Shown here: piece by piece, positions 34,101 through 42,706 of the stretch
Position numbering within the stretch: the stretch's first letter is position 1
How the letters are laid out: each line of letters opens with the position of its first letter
NCBI GenBank assembly: GCA_025758065.1
Contig: CP107199.1
Location: 2,887,501 to 2,951,500, forward strand
Source: Lachnospiraceae bacterium
GTDB taxonomy: Bacteria > Bacillota > Clostridia > Lachnospirales > Lachnospiraceae
Reading direction: 5' to 3'
DNA: 64,000 bases
Position numbers and translations under genes: made by a program
The notes under the pieces: generated by a model
What the model was told of the DNA's origin: nothing
What the model saw: the letters and a program-made list of their open reading frames with translations, nothing else
The model's database searches: none

Positions 34101-36536
34101 TTGGAAACGATCCGTATTTCTGTCCGGAATCTGGTGGAATTTGTTATGCGGTCCGGGAATCTGGACAACCGCAGGAGCCAGGGGGCGAAGAAAGAGGCAA
34201 TGCAGGCGGGAAGCAGACTGCACAGAAAGATACAAAAGCGTATGGGAGCTGATTACCGGGCAGAAGCAGCCTTAAAACATCTGGTAAAGGAAGATGTTTT
34301 TTCCATCCTTTTAGAGGGCCGGGCAGACGGTATTATCACTGAGGCCGCAGGAGTTACTATTGATGAGATCAAATGTATCTATATGGATGTAGAACGCTTA
34401 GAAGGGCCGGATCCGGTCCATCTGGCCCAGGCTATGTGCTATGGATATATTTATGCTTTTGACAGAGGCCTGGACAATATAGGAATACAGCTTACCTATT
34501 GTAATATAGAAAATGAGCAGATACGCCGTTTTAGAGAGGTAAAATCCTTTGAAGATCTGGAAAACTGGTTTCAGGGGCTTATCCATGAATATATTAAATG
34601 GGCCCGGTATCTTTATCACCATAGTCTGCGCAGAACAGAATGTTTAAAAGAACTGGAATTTCCTTATGAATACAGAGAGGGGCAGAAAGAACTGGCTGTA
34701 TCTGTATACAAGAGCATTTCAAGGGGCAGAAATCTTTATATCCAGGCTCCTACTGGGATAGGAAAGACATTATCCTGTATATTCCCCAGCTTAAAAGCTA
34801 TAGGAGAAGGTCTGGGTGATAAACTGTTTTATCTTACAGCTAAGACTATTACCCGAAGCGTAGCAGAGGAAACGTTCAGTCTGCTTCGTGAGAGGGAACA
34901 CCTGTATTTTAGTACAGTGACCATTACAGCAAAAGAAAAACTGTGCGTATTAGAGAAAGCCGATTGTAACCCGGAAAGCTGTCCGAGAGCCAAAGGCCAT
35001 TTTGACCGGGTCAATGACGCGGTGTATGAGGTGATACAGAAGGAACAGGGAATCACCAGGGAAAAGATACTGGAATATGCAGATAAATACCAGGTATGTC
35101 CTTTTGAACTGTGTCTGGATATCAGCAGCTGGGTGGATGGGATCATCTGTGATTATAATTATGTATTTGATCCTAATGTACGCCTGAAGCGGTACTTTGC
35201 AGAAGGTGAGGAAAATGGGGATTATATTTTTCTGGTAGATGAAGCACACAATCTTGTATCAAGGGCCAGGGAGATGTACAGCGCAGCTCTTATAAAAGAA
35301 GAATTTCTGAACGTGAAGAAGAGCTTAAAAGCAGTGCCTCAGGCTGGAAACGTGATCCGTCTGTTAGATAGATGCAACCGTCGTCTGTTAGATGTCAAGC
35401 GGGTAGGGGATTGGGATACCCTTTTGGAGGAAAAAGAAGAACTGGCTTACGATGCCGGTTTTCGCAGTGTACTTGGTGAATCCTACCGTATGCTTTCAGA
35501 TGTAAAATTACTTTCACTGGAGCTTATGAGCCTTTTTGGGGAAATGGAAATCTTTTTAAATGAAAATAATGAATTTGAAGACAGGGAAATGGTTCTTGAC
35601 CTGTATTTTAAAATACGTGATTTTCTTTATGTCAGTGACAGGCTGGATGAAAATTATAAGATATACAGCCGCCTGTTGCCAGATGGTTCCTTTATGGTAA
35701 AGCTTATGTGCGTTAACCCGTCAGTTTGTTTAAGGGAATGTCTGGGAAAGGGTGTTGGCACTGTGTTTTTTTCTGCTACCCTGCTACCCATCCGCTATTA
35801 TAAAGAACTTTTAAGCGGCAGCCAGGAGGAATATGCAGTTTACGCAAAATCTCCTTTTAAAGCGGAGAACAGGTTAGTTCTGGCAGCTTCCGATGTAAGC
35901 AGCCGCTACAGCAGACGGGGAAAAGACCAGTATGAGCGCATCAGCGATTACATAGAGGCTGTGATCAGGGGAAAAACCGGGAATTATATCCTGTTTTTTC
36001 CATCATATCAGTTTCTGGAAGCTGTGCAGGATATTCTTGAGAAAAGGCAGGCAGAAGGCGGACTGGGCTTTCGTTTTATGGCACAGGCTTCTCATATGAG
36101 TGAAGAAGACCGGGAGAGATTTCTTTTAAGGTTTGAAGAAGAACCAAAAGAGTCTTTTGCAGGTCTGTGCGTTATGGGTGGTATTTTTTCAGAAGGGATA
36201 GACCTGAAAGAGGAGCGGCTGATCGGAGCCATTATCATTGGAACAGGACTTCCTCAGGTAAATCCGGAACAGGAGATCTTAAAGGAATATTTTGATGAAA
36301 GAGGAGAGGGAGGCTTCAACTATGCCTACCAATATCCTGGAATGAATAAAGTAATGCAGGCAGCAGGCCGGGTCATCCGTACCGTAAAGGATAAAGGGGT
36401 GATCGCCCTTTTAGATGACCGTTTTCTGCTGCCTGAATATGTGGCATTATTTCCAAGGGAATGGGAAAGTTATACAGTAGTGAACCGCTTTAATGTAAAA
36501 CAGGCAGTGGATGGATTCTGGGAACAATTTGTATAG
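34101..36536 (+). CDS. Rad3/DinG-type DNA helicase with N-terminal PD-(D/E)XK nuclease domain
   Basis: 811 residues. Residues 1-140 form a PD-(D/E)XK-like nuclease domain (LEGRADGII with Asp 76, then DEIK with Glu 89 and Lys 91). From about 205 a superfamily 2 XPD-like helicase follows: Walker A APTGIGKT (about 216-223), a four-Cys iron-sulfur cluster region (CVLEKADCNPESC and later CPFELC), DEAH at 380-383, and C-terminal motifs including GRVIRT. TTG at 34101 is the start: AGGAGGA lies 7 bases upstream. A nuclease-helicase for DNA repair is inferred. Confidence 0.85.
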   Translation: METIRISVRNLVEFVMRSGNLDNRRSQGAKKEAMQAGSRLHRKIQKRMGADYRAEAALKHLVKEDVFSILLEGRADGIITEAAGVTIDEIKCIYMDVERLEGPDPVHLAQAMCYGYIYAFDRGLDNIGIQLTYCNIENEQIRRFREVKSFEDLENWFQGLIHEYIKWARYLYHHSLRRTECLKELEFPYEYREGQKELAVSVYKSISRGRNLYIQAPTGIGKTLSCIFPSLKAIGEGLGDKLFYLTAKTITRSVAEETFSLLREREHLYFSTVTITAKEKLCVLEKADCNPESCPRAKGHFDRVNDAVYEVIQKEQGITREKILEYADKYQVCPFELCLDISSWVDGIICDYNYVFDPNVRLKRYFAEGEENGDYIFLVDEAHNLVSRAREMYSAALIKEEFLNVKKSLKAVPQAGNVIRLLDRCNRRLLDVKRVGDWDTLLEEKEELAYDAGFRSVLGESYRMLSDVKLLSLELMSLFGEMEIFLNENNEFEDREMVLDLYFKIRDFLYVSDRLDENYKIYSRLLPDGSFMVKLMCVNPSVCLRECLGKGVGTVFFSATLLPIRYYKELLSGSQEEYAVYAKSPFKAENRLVLAASDVSSRYSRRGKDQYERISDYIEAVIRGKTGNYILFFPSYQFLEAVQDILEKRQAEGGLGFRFMAQASHMSEEDRERFLLRFEEEPKESFAGLCVMGGIFSEGIDLKEERLIGAIIIGTGLPQVNPEQEILKEYFDERGEGGFNYAYQYPGMNKVMQAAGRVIRTVKDKGVIALLDDRFLLPEYVALFPREWESYTVVNRFNVKQAVDGFWEQFV

Positions 36537-36591
36537 TGATCTGGCTGTGAGCGGATTAGGGATGTTTTTAGAATACCTTTTGTCTCCAAAA

Positions 36592-37467
36592 TTATAACAT
36601 ATCCATAAATTGTTTAGCAGCCTGGGACACAGGAAGACTTTCGTTATAGGCAACTACCATCTGGCGGGTAGGAAGCTCTTCGGCAAGATCCAGGATAAAA
36701 AGGTCTTTATCATTGGCAGGGATACAGAAGTCCGGTACAAAAGCAATGCCAAGACCAATACGGGCCAGGTCAATGAGCAGATCATTACTGGAAAGTTCAA
36801 TTTCCGGTACCAGGTCTAAATGGCTTTTCTGGAAGATCTGGTGCAGGAATTCACTGGTGGTGCTTTTGCGGTCCAGCATCATGATAGGGTATTTTAACAG
36901 TTCTTCTAAAGTCAGTTCCTTTCCTTCTAAGTCAAAGGCCTGACGGCTGGCTACGAATACATCATGGAAGTCATTGATGACCCGTGTATGCAGGTTTCCC
37001 ACCAATGCAGAGTTTGGATAATTGGCGATGATAAAGTCAGTCTGGCCATTTTCCAGGGCTTTTGCACATTCGATGGAAGTGTGGTTTATAACTTTAATAT
37101 GAATGTTGGGGTAGTCCTTGTGGAACCGGTTTAAATAAGGTACCAGATAGTAGCGGCAGATAGTATCGCTGGCCCCGATGCGCAGCTGGCCGCCATTTAA
37201 GGTATGGGCCTCTAAAAGCTGGTTTTCGCCCTTCTGGATCAGGTTCATAGCCGGCTCAATGTGTTTTAATAAGATTTCTCCCTCTGGTGTCAGCTGTACT
37301 TTTTTTGTACTGCGGATAAACAGTGGCTGGTTCAGCTTCTTTTCAAGTACCTTAATTGACTGGCTTACTGCAGACTGGGAAATAAAAAGCTGCTTGGAAG
37401 CTTCCGAGAAACTGAGAGTGACTGCTACATGATAAAAAACCTTATATAATTCATAATTAATATCCAT
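36592..37467 (-). CDS. LysR-family transcriptional regulator
   Basis: 291 residues. N-terminal winged helix (LSFSEASKQLFISQSAVSQS then IKVLEKKL, about 15-55) and a substrate-binding domain (about 90-290, LRIGASDTICRYYLVPYL). Resembles the CysL/YwfK group, but the effector cannot be named. Start ATG complement at 37465-37467 with AGGAGGG upstream. It is divergent from the sigma-like gene with 130 bases between, so that gene is a candidate target. Confidence 0.88.
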   Translation of the reverse strand: MDINYELYKVFYHVAVTLSFSEASKQLFISQSAVSQSIKVLEKKLNQPLFIRSTKKVQLTPEGEILLKHIEPAMNLIQKGENQLLEAHTLNGGQLRIGASDTICRYYLVPYLNRFHKDYPNIHIKVINHTSIECAKALENGQTDFIIANYPNSALVGNLHTRVINDFHDVFVASRQAFDLEGKELTLEELLKYPIMMLDRKSTTSEFLHQIFQKSHLDLVPEIELSSNDLLIDLARIGLGIAFVPDFCIPANDKDLFILDLAEELPTRQMVVAYNESLPVSQAAKQFMDML

Positions 37468-37536
37468 TATTAAGCCCTCCTTATAATTATCTTTATTTTA
37501 TCACGGGAGACTTAAGTTTGTAAAGAGCTGTTGTAC

Positions 37537-37565
37537 TTGACTAATAATGGGGAATGACTTATCTT
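37537..37565 (+). promoter_or_regulatory. Promoter of the sigma-like gene
   Basis: TTGACT at 37537-37542, 17-base spacer, TATCTT at 37560-37565. Confidence 0.5.
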
Positions 37566-37597
37566 TATAACAGTGAACAAAGGAGAGAAGTATTATT

Positions 37598-38146
37598 ATG
37601 GAAGTAAATTTTTACGAAATGTATTTAGAAGAAATGGCCCTGATTCCTGTATTAGAGGCAGAAGAAGAAAAAAAGGTACTGGCTCTTGCTGCAGAAGGAG
37701 ATAAAGAGGCAAAAAAGCGCCTGGTTGAAGGTTATCTGGCAAAAGCAGCCCAGATGGTAAAAGAATATGAAGGAAGAGAGCTTCCAATGTCAGACGTAGT
37801 CCAGGAGGCGAATGTGGCCCTTACAGCAGCGGCTGCTGCTTATGACGGAAGCCAGAAGTGGGAGGATTTTTTTGAGCAGGAGGTCCGTCAGGCAGTAGAA
37901 GCAGCCTTAGAAGAACAGAAAACAGAGGCTGAAATAGAAGAGAATATGGCAGCCAGGGTAAATGTACTCCAGACAGTATCCCAGGTAATGGCAAAAGAGC
38001 TGGGGAGAGAGGCAACGGTGACAGAACTGGCTGAAAAGATGAAAATGACCGAAGATGAAGTAAAGGATATTATGAAGCTGGCTCTGGATGCGATTACAGT
38101 AAACGGAGAAGGCGCAGTATCAGGGGAACAGAAAGAGGAAGAATAA
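37598..38146 (+). CDS. Degenerate sigma-70-like protein (regions 1.2-2 and 3, no region 4)
   Basis: 182 residues, very acidic. Residues 12-105 follow sigma-70 region 1.2/2 (LIPVLEAEEEKKVLALAAEG, then GDKEAKKRLVEGYLAKAAQM, then LPMSDVVQEANVALTAAAAA) but the aromatic DNA-melting residues of 2.3-2.4 are gone. Residues 119-168 follow region 3 (VNVLQTVSQVMAKELGREAT then VTELAEKMKMTEDEVKDIMK). No region 4 exists. It cannot be a normal promoter-recognising sigma; binding to core RNA polymerase or to regulators is inference. Strong AAAGGAGAG precedes ATG 37598; the phosphatase gene follows 4 bases later. Confidence 0.72.
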   Translation: MEVNFYEMYLEEMALIPVLEAEEEKKVLALAAEGDKEAKKRLVEGYLAKAAQMVKEYEGRELPMSDVVQEANVALTAAAAAYDGSQKWEDFFEQEVRQAVEAALEEQKTEAEIEENMAARVNVLQTVSQVMAKELGREATVTELAEKMKMTEDEVKDIMKLALDAITVNGEGAVSGEQKEEE

Positions 38147-38150
38147 ACAA

Positions 38151-38753
38151 ATGAAATTATATATTATACGCCATGGGCAGACGGATTGGAATATAGCTAA
38201 AAAGATCCAGGGCAGACAGGATATCCCCTTAAATGAACGGGGAAGATACCAGGCGGGCTGTCTCAAAAAAGCAATGGAAAACCGCCCTGTTACAGATGTA
38301 TTTACCAGCCCTCAGATCCGGGCAATGGAAACAGCCAAAGCAGTGGCCTCGTCTTCCGGTTCTGTGGTGATCCCGGTAAAAGATCTTATGGAGATCAACT
38401 ATGGTTCCTGGGAAGGAAAAACAGAAGAGGAGCTTTTACAGGAGGACAGGGCATTGTATGAAGCCTGGTGGTCACACCCGGCAGAAACAGCACCTCCGGG
38501 AGGCGAAAGCATCAGCCAGGTCAATGAGCGCTGCCAAAAGGCATGGAAAGAGATAAAGCCCCAGCTTACAGGGGATGCAGCAATTGTAGCCCATGGCGGT
38601 TTGCTGGCTCATTTTATGGAGCAGCTTTTAGGCAGTGAAAGTGTAGCTGCATCTACCGTAGCTCACAATGCAAGTATTACAACCATTGAATATGAGCCGG
38701 AAACAGAAAGATTTACGCTGGTGGAATTTGATGATTACAGGCATTTATTATGA
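38151..38753 (+). CDS. Histidine phosphatase family protein
   Basis: 200 residues with the RHG motif IIRHGQTDWN (catalytic His near residue 8), the NERGRYQA segment, and the second catalytic His at AIVAHGGLLA. Phosphoglycerate-mutase-like fold; substrates in this family range from sugar phosphates to alpha-ribazole-5-phosphate (CobC), which cannot be told apart here. It starts 4 bases after the sigma-like gene and is presumably in the same transcript; the ribosome site is within the end of that gene. Confidence 0.85.
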   Translation: MKLYIIRHGQTDWNIAKKIQGRQDIPLNERGRYQAGCLKKAMENRPVTDVFTSPQIRAMETAKAVASSSGSVVIPVKDLMEINYGSWEGKTEEELLQEDRALYEAWWSHPAETAPPGGESISQVNERCQKAWKEIKPQLTGDAAIVAHGGLLAHFMEQLLGSESVAASTVAHNASITTIEYEPETERFTLVEFDDYRHLL

Positions 38754-38806
38754 CCTTTTTACTCATGTTTTTAGAATTGCGGGAGTGCAAAGCAAGCAGC
38801 AATAGT
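38752..38806. repeat. Repeat M1 fragment, inverted
   Basis: The stretch around TTTTTAGAATTGCGGGAGTG matches, in reverse complement, the first half of the M1 repeat at 11519-11735. It abuts the end of the phosphatase gene. Confidence 0.7.
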
Positions 38807-38814
38807 ATATACCG

Positions 38815-38856
38815 AAAAAGAACCCCACAGTGATCACGCTGCAGGGTTCTTTTTTT
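38815..38856. terminator. Bidirectional terminator between the phosphatase gene and hppA
   Basis: AAAAAGAACCC pairs with GGGTTCTTTTTTT; runs of T follow on both strands, serving the two converging genes. Confidence 0.75.
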
Positions 38857-38900
38857 CGAAAATGGGTTTGGCTGTTATAAACATTTTCAATCAATTTATG

Positions 38901-39066
38901 TACTAGTACATCGTTTTCGAAATAACTATACCACTCACTTGTCTGCGAATCTGATTGCACAGGTCTAAAAGCCTCAGCGTAGCCCGCTACGCCTGCGTTT
39001 TTAGACCTGCACACTCAAATTCGCATCCTACGCGATCAGTACAGTTATTTACGAAACAATGTACTA
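38901..39066. repeat. Palindromic repeat family A, copy 2
   Basis: Near-identical to 7544-7707. Inverted ends CTAGTACATCGTTTTCG / CGAAACAATGTACTAG. Its right end supplies the TAG stop of hppA (complement of CTA at 39064-39066). Confidence 0.85.
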
Positions 39067-41046
39067 GATCAGTCCTCCAAACTGAAGGAAGAGAGGAGCA
39101 AAAACTAAAGATACGATAGTCATCAGCTTGATCAGGATGTTAATAGACGGACCGGAGGTATCCTTAAACGGGTCACCTACTGTATCGCCTACAACAGCAG
39201 CTTTATGAGCTGTACTTCCCTTGCCGCCATGATTACCTTCTTCGATATACTTCTTTGCGTTATCCCATGCGCCACCGGAGTTGGACATGAAGATAGCCAT
39301 GAGTACACCGGTTAAAAGAGCACCGGTCAAAAGTCCGCCTAAAGCATCCGGACCCAGGATAAGACCTACTGTGATCGGAGCAAGGACAGCCATAAGTCCT
39401 GGAAGAAACATTTCTTTTAAGGCTGCGTTGGTGGAAATGGAAACACAGGAAGCATAATCCGGACGGGAAGTGCCTTTTAAGATACCGGCATCTTCGTGGA
39501 ACTGACGGCGTACCTCCTCGATCATCTCATGGGCTGCCTTGGATACAGATTCCATGGTCATGGCTGAGAAGAGGAAAGTAAGCATACCGCCAATAAATAA
39601 ACCTACAATAACATGTGCATTTAAAATATCAATGGTCTTTAACTGAACAGCTTCTGCATAGGATACGAAGAGAGCCAGGGCAGTTAAAGCAGCAGAACCA
39701 ATAGCAAATCCTTTGCCAATAGCAGCAGTGGTGTTGCCCACAGAGTCTAATTTGTCAGTGATCTCACGGACAGATTCATCCAGACCGGACATTTCAGCGA
39801 TACCGCCTGCATTGTCAGCGATTGGGCCATATGCGTCAATAGCAACTGTGATGCCTGTAGTAGAAAGCATACCAACAGCTGCAAGGGCTATACCGTAAAG
39901 TCCCATTAAATGGTTGGCGATCAGAATACCGGCGGAAACTAACAGAATCGGAACAGCAGTGGATTCCATACCTACTGCAAGACCGCTGATAATAGTAGTA
40001 GCAGAACCGGTTTCAGACTGCTTTGCGATCTTCTTTACAAAACGGTAATCACCGGAAGTATAAACTTCAGTGATCGCACCAATAAGAACCCCTACGAAAA
40101 GTCCTGCGATCACAGTGAAGGCAGCTAGGAAGTTGCCAAAGAAAGTACGGCTTAATACCAGGGCACTGATCACGACCAGGGCAGTGGCACTGTATTCGCC
40201 GGTTTTTAAAGCTTTGTGTGGATCTGCATTTCCAATGGCCTTTACTAAAGCAGAGCCGATCATAGAAGCGATGATGCCTGCTGCGGAAAGTAAAAGAGGA
40301 AAGAGGACGCCTGCTTCCTGATAAAATACAATACCAAGAGTCAGGGCGGAGATCAGGGAACCAACATAAGACTCAAACAGGTCAGCCCCCATACCTGCAA
40401 CGTCACCAACGTTATCACCAACATTATCTGCGATAACAGCTGGGTTGCGGGGATCATCTTCCGGGATGCCGGCTTCTACTTTACCAACCAGGTCAGCACC
40501 AACGTCAGCAGCCTTGGTGTAAATACCGCCGCCTACACGGGCAAACAATGCGATAGAAGAAGCGCCTAAGCTGAAACCGGACAGAACAGAAACATCACCG
40601 GTGATAAGATAAAGGGCTCCTACACCTAAAAGCCCAAGACCAACAACTGCCATACCCATAACACTTCCGCCGGAAAATGCCAGTGCCAGAGCATGTTTCA
40701 TACCCTGGGTGCGGGCTGCATTGGCGGTACGGCAGTTTGCGCGGATAGCAGCGCTCATTCCAAGATATCCGGCAGCGGTAGAGAAGATGCTTCCGGTAAG
40801 AAAACATACAGCTGTTACCCAGTTGTGTGTACCAACACCGATGACAACAAATAATACAGCAATAAAAATAACCAGAATACGGTATTCGGAAGCCAGAAAT
40901 GCTCTTGCTCCTTCTGCGATAGCGTCTGCGATCTCACGCATTTTGTCATTTCCCGGATCCTGTTTGATCACATAAGATTTCAGGAAAATGGCAAACAGTA
41001 AACCTGCCAGTCCTACTACCGGGACTAAAAATAATAGTTCTTTCAT
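39064..41046 (-). CDS. hppA: Membrane-bound ion-translocating pyrophosphatase (H+ or Na+ pumping)
   Basis: 660 residues with about 16 membrane helices. Hydrolyses PPi and pumps ions. Seen: the catalytic loop VGADLVGKVEAGIPEDDPRN, ADNVGDNVGDVAGMGADLFE, and DNAGGIAEMSGL. The segment GNTTAAIGKGFAIGSAALTA has Ala in place of the Lys of K+-independent enzymes, which indicates the K+-dependent class, many of which pump Na+. Start ATG complement 41044-41046, AGGAGGG upstream. The stop codon is part of repeat family A. Divergent from the PPi-dependent phosphofructokinase gene. Confidence 0.93.
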   Translation of the reverse strand: MKELLFLVPVVGLAGLLFAIFLKSYVIKQDPGNDKMREIADAIAEGARAFLASEYRILVIFIAVLFVVIGVGTHNWVTAVCFLTGSIFSTAAGYLGMSAAIRANCRTANAARTQGMKHALALAFSGGSVMGMAVVGLGLLGVGALYLITGDVSVLSGFSLGASSIALFARVGGGIYTKAADVGADLVGKVEAGIPEDDPRNPAVIADNVGDNVGDVAGMGADLFESYVGSLISALTLGIVFYQEAGVLFPLLLSAAGIIASMIGSALVKAIGNADPHKALKTGEYSATALVVISALVLSRTFFGNFLAAFTVIAGLFVGVLIGAITEVYTSGDYRFVKKIAKQSETGSATTIISGLAVGMESTAVPILLVSAGILIANHLMGLYGIALAAVGMLSTTGITVAIDAYGPIADNAGGIAEMSGLDESVREITDKLDSVGNTTAAIGKGFAIGSAALTALALFVSYAEAVQLKTIDILNAHVIVGLFIGGMLTFLFSAMTMESVSKAAHEMIEEVRRQFHEDAGILKGTSRPDYASCVSISTNAALKEMFLPGLMAVLAPITVGLILGPDALGGLLTGALLTGVLMAIFMSNSGGAWDNAKKYIEEGNHGGKGSTAHKAAVVGDTVGDPFKDTSGPSINILIKLMTIVSLVFAPLFLQFGGLI

Positions 41047-41175
41047 AATACCCTCCTAATACACATACGTTTGTTAAAAATGTAGTTATTAACCTGAAAA
41101 TATTGTAACAAATATAGCAAAAATTATCAACAAAAAAATTGCAAAAACCTAAAAAAATTTGTAAATAAAAATTAC

Positions 41176-41204
41176 TTGCTAATTGCCTGCTCCTGTATTA
41201 CAAT
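41176..41204 (+). promoter_or_regulatory. Promoter of pfp
   Basis: TTGCTA at 41176-41181, 17-base spacer, TACAAT at 41199-41204. Confidence 0.55.
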
Positions 41205-41216
41205 TAAAAATATAGG

Positions 41217-41230
41217 TGTAAGCGCTTACA
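41217..41230. promoter_or_regulatory. Catabolite-responsive element (cre) at the pfp start site
   Basis: TGTAAGCGCTTACA is a perfect 14-bp palindrome matching the CcpA site consensus (TGWAANCGNTNWCA). It lies 13 bases after the -10 box, overlapping the expected transcription start, where CcpA normally represses. It could also act on the divergent hppA gene. Confidence 0.75.
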
Positions 41231-41235
41231 ATCAT

Positions 41236-41283
41236 ACTCTCGTTAAATTGGCCGCAAAATCAGTCACAAAAGATTCCGAGAGA
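41236..41283. repeat. Degenerate copy of palindromic repeat family C in the pfp leader
   Basis: ACTCTCG ... CGAGAGA ends, with the inner stretch TGGCCGCAAAATCAGTCACA related to the right arm of the repeat at 61499-61656. Confidence 0.55.
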
Positions 41284-41314
41284 ACCTATTAAAACATGGG
41301 AGGTATTTTATACT

Positions 41315-42562
41315 ATGAATGGTATAAGAGGAAATGTGATCGTAGGACAGTCCGGCGGCCCTACAGCAGTGATCAATTCAAGTCTTGCGGGTGTATTTAA
41401 AACAGCAAAGGACAGAGGTGCAAATAAGGTATATGGCATGCTTCACGGTATCCAGGGGCTTTTGCAGGAGCGATATGTGGACTTAGATGACCATATTAAA
41501 AACGACCTGGACATTGAGCTTTTAAAGAGAACACCTTCTGCTTACTTAGGTTCCTGCCGTTTTAAGCTGCCGGATATTTCAAAGGACAGAGAGATCTACG
41601 ACAAGATATTTGATATTTTAAATAAAATGGAGATCAAGTATTTCTTCTATATTGGAGGAAATGACTCTATGGATACCATTAAAAAACTTTCCGATTATTC
41701 CCTGTTAAACGGAAGCGATATCCGTTTCATGGGTGTACCAAAGACCATTGATAATGACCTGGCAGCTACAGACCATACACCTGGTTATGGAAGTGCCGCA
41801 AAATATATTGGCTCTATTACAAAAGAAGTGATCCGGGATGGTCTGGTATATGACCAGCAGAATGTGACCATCTTAGAGATCATGGGACGAAATGCAGGCT
41901 GGCTCACCGGTGCAGCAGCTTTGGCAAAATGCGAAGACTGTGAAGGACCTGATATGATCTTCTTGCCAGAGGTTACTTTCGATGTAGATGAGTTTATGAA
42001 GAAGGTAGCAGAGCTGCATAAGAAGAAAAAATCTGTAGTAGTGGCAGTATCAGAGGGGGTAAAAACAGCTGATGGCAGATATGTATGCGAACTGACTGAT
42101 GGTATTGATTTTGTAGATGCATTTGGTCATAAGCAGTTGACAGGAACTGCCCGTTTCCTGGCTGAAAAGATAAATCGTGAAGTTGGCTGCAAGACCAGAG
42201 CGATCGAATTTAACTCTCTTCAAAGATGTGCTTCCCATATTGTATCCAGAGTGGATATTACAGAGGCTTATCAGGTAGGTGGAGCTGCTGTAAAGGAAGC
42301 ATTTGAAGGTGAAACAGGCAAGATGATCATCTTAAAGAGAGTTTCTGATGATCCATATATCTGCGTTACTGATATTTACGATGTACACAAGATCGCAAAT
42401 GTAGAGAAGAAAGTTCCAAGAAACTGGATCAATGAAGCAGGAGATTATGTAACAGAAGAATTTGTAAATTATATCCGTCCGCTGATCCAGGCAGAATTAA
42501 CCCCGATCATGACAGATGGACTTCCAAGACATTTGTATTACACAGATATAGAGAAGAAGTAA
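41315..42562 (+). CDS. pfp: PPi-dependent 6-phosphofructokinase
   Basis: 415 residues, phosphofructokinase fold. GGNDSMDT (Asp where ATP enzymes have Gly) and PKTIDNDL (Lys where ATP enzymes have Gly) are the two residues that mark use of pyrophosphate. Interconverts fructose-6-phosphate and fructose-1,6-bisphosphate. GGGAGGT lies about 9 bases before ATG 41315. A cre site and a degenerate repeat are in its leader. Divergent from hppA, the other enzyme that consumes PPi. Confidence 0.93.
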   Translation: MNGIRGNVIVGQSGGPTAVINSSLAGVFKTAKDRGANKVYGMLHGIQGLLQERYVDLDDHIKNDLDIELLKRTPSAYLGSCRFKLPDISKDREIYDKIFDILNKMEIKYFFYIGGNDSMDTIKKLSDYSLLNGSDIRFMGVPKTIDNDLAATDHTPGYGSAAKYIGSITKEVIRDGLVYDQQNVTILEIMGRNAGWLTGAAALAKCEDCEGPDMIFLPEVTFDVDEFMKKVAELHKKKKSVVVAVSEGVKTADGRYVCELTDGIDFVDAFGHKQLTGTARFLAEKINREVGCKTRAIEFNSLQRCASHIVSRVDITEAYQVGGAAVKEAFEGETGKMIILKRVSDDPYICVTDIYDVHKIANVEKKVPRNWINEAGDYVTEEFVNYIRPLIQAELTPIMTDGLPRHLYYTDIEKK

Positions 42563-42609
42563 GAGTGTAAAAGCTGAAGCTGCGTTAGTGGGCATTTCAG
42601 TTACGCATA

Positions 42610-42645
42610 GCAAAAATCCTCCGCCAGATGGCAGGGGATTTTTGC
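42610..42645 (+). terminator. Rho-independent terminator after pfp
   Basis: GCAAAAATCC pairs with GGATTTTTGC. Confidence 0.8.
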
Positions 42646-42706
42646 GTGTGAAGAAAAGTACATTTTTATTTGTGGGGAAGGTTTTTGCCTGACTTTGCAG
42701 CGCCGG

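Noticed and set aside
33794..34235. Antisense frames over the tandem structured repeat
   Set aside because: Their internal repeats follow the DNA units; base-pairing explains the pattern better than coding.
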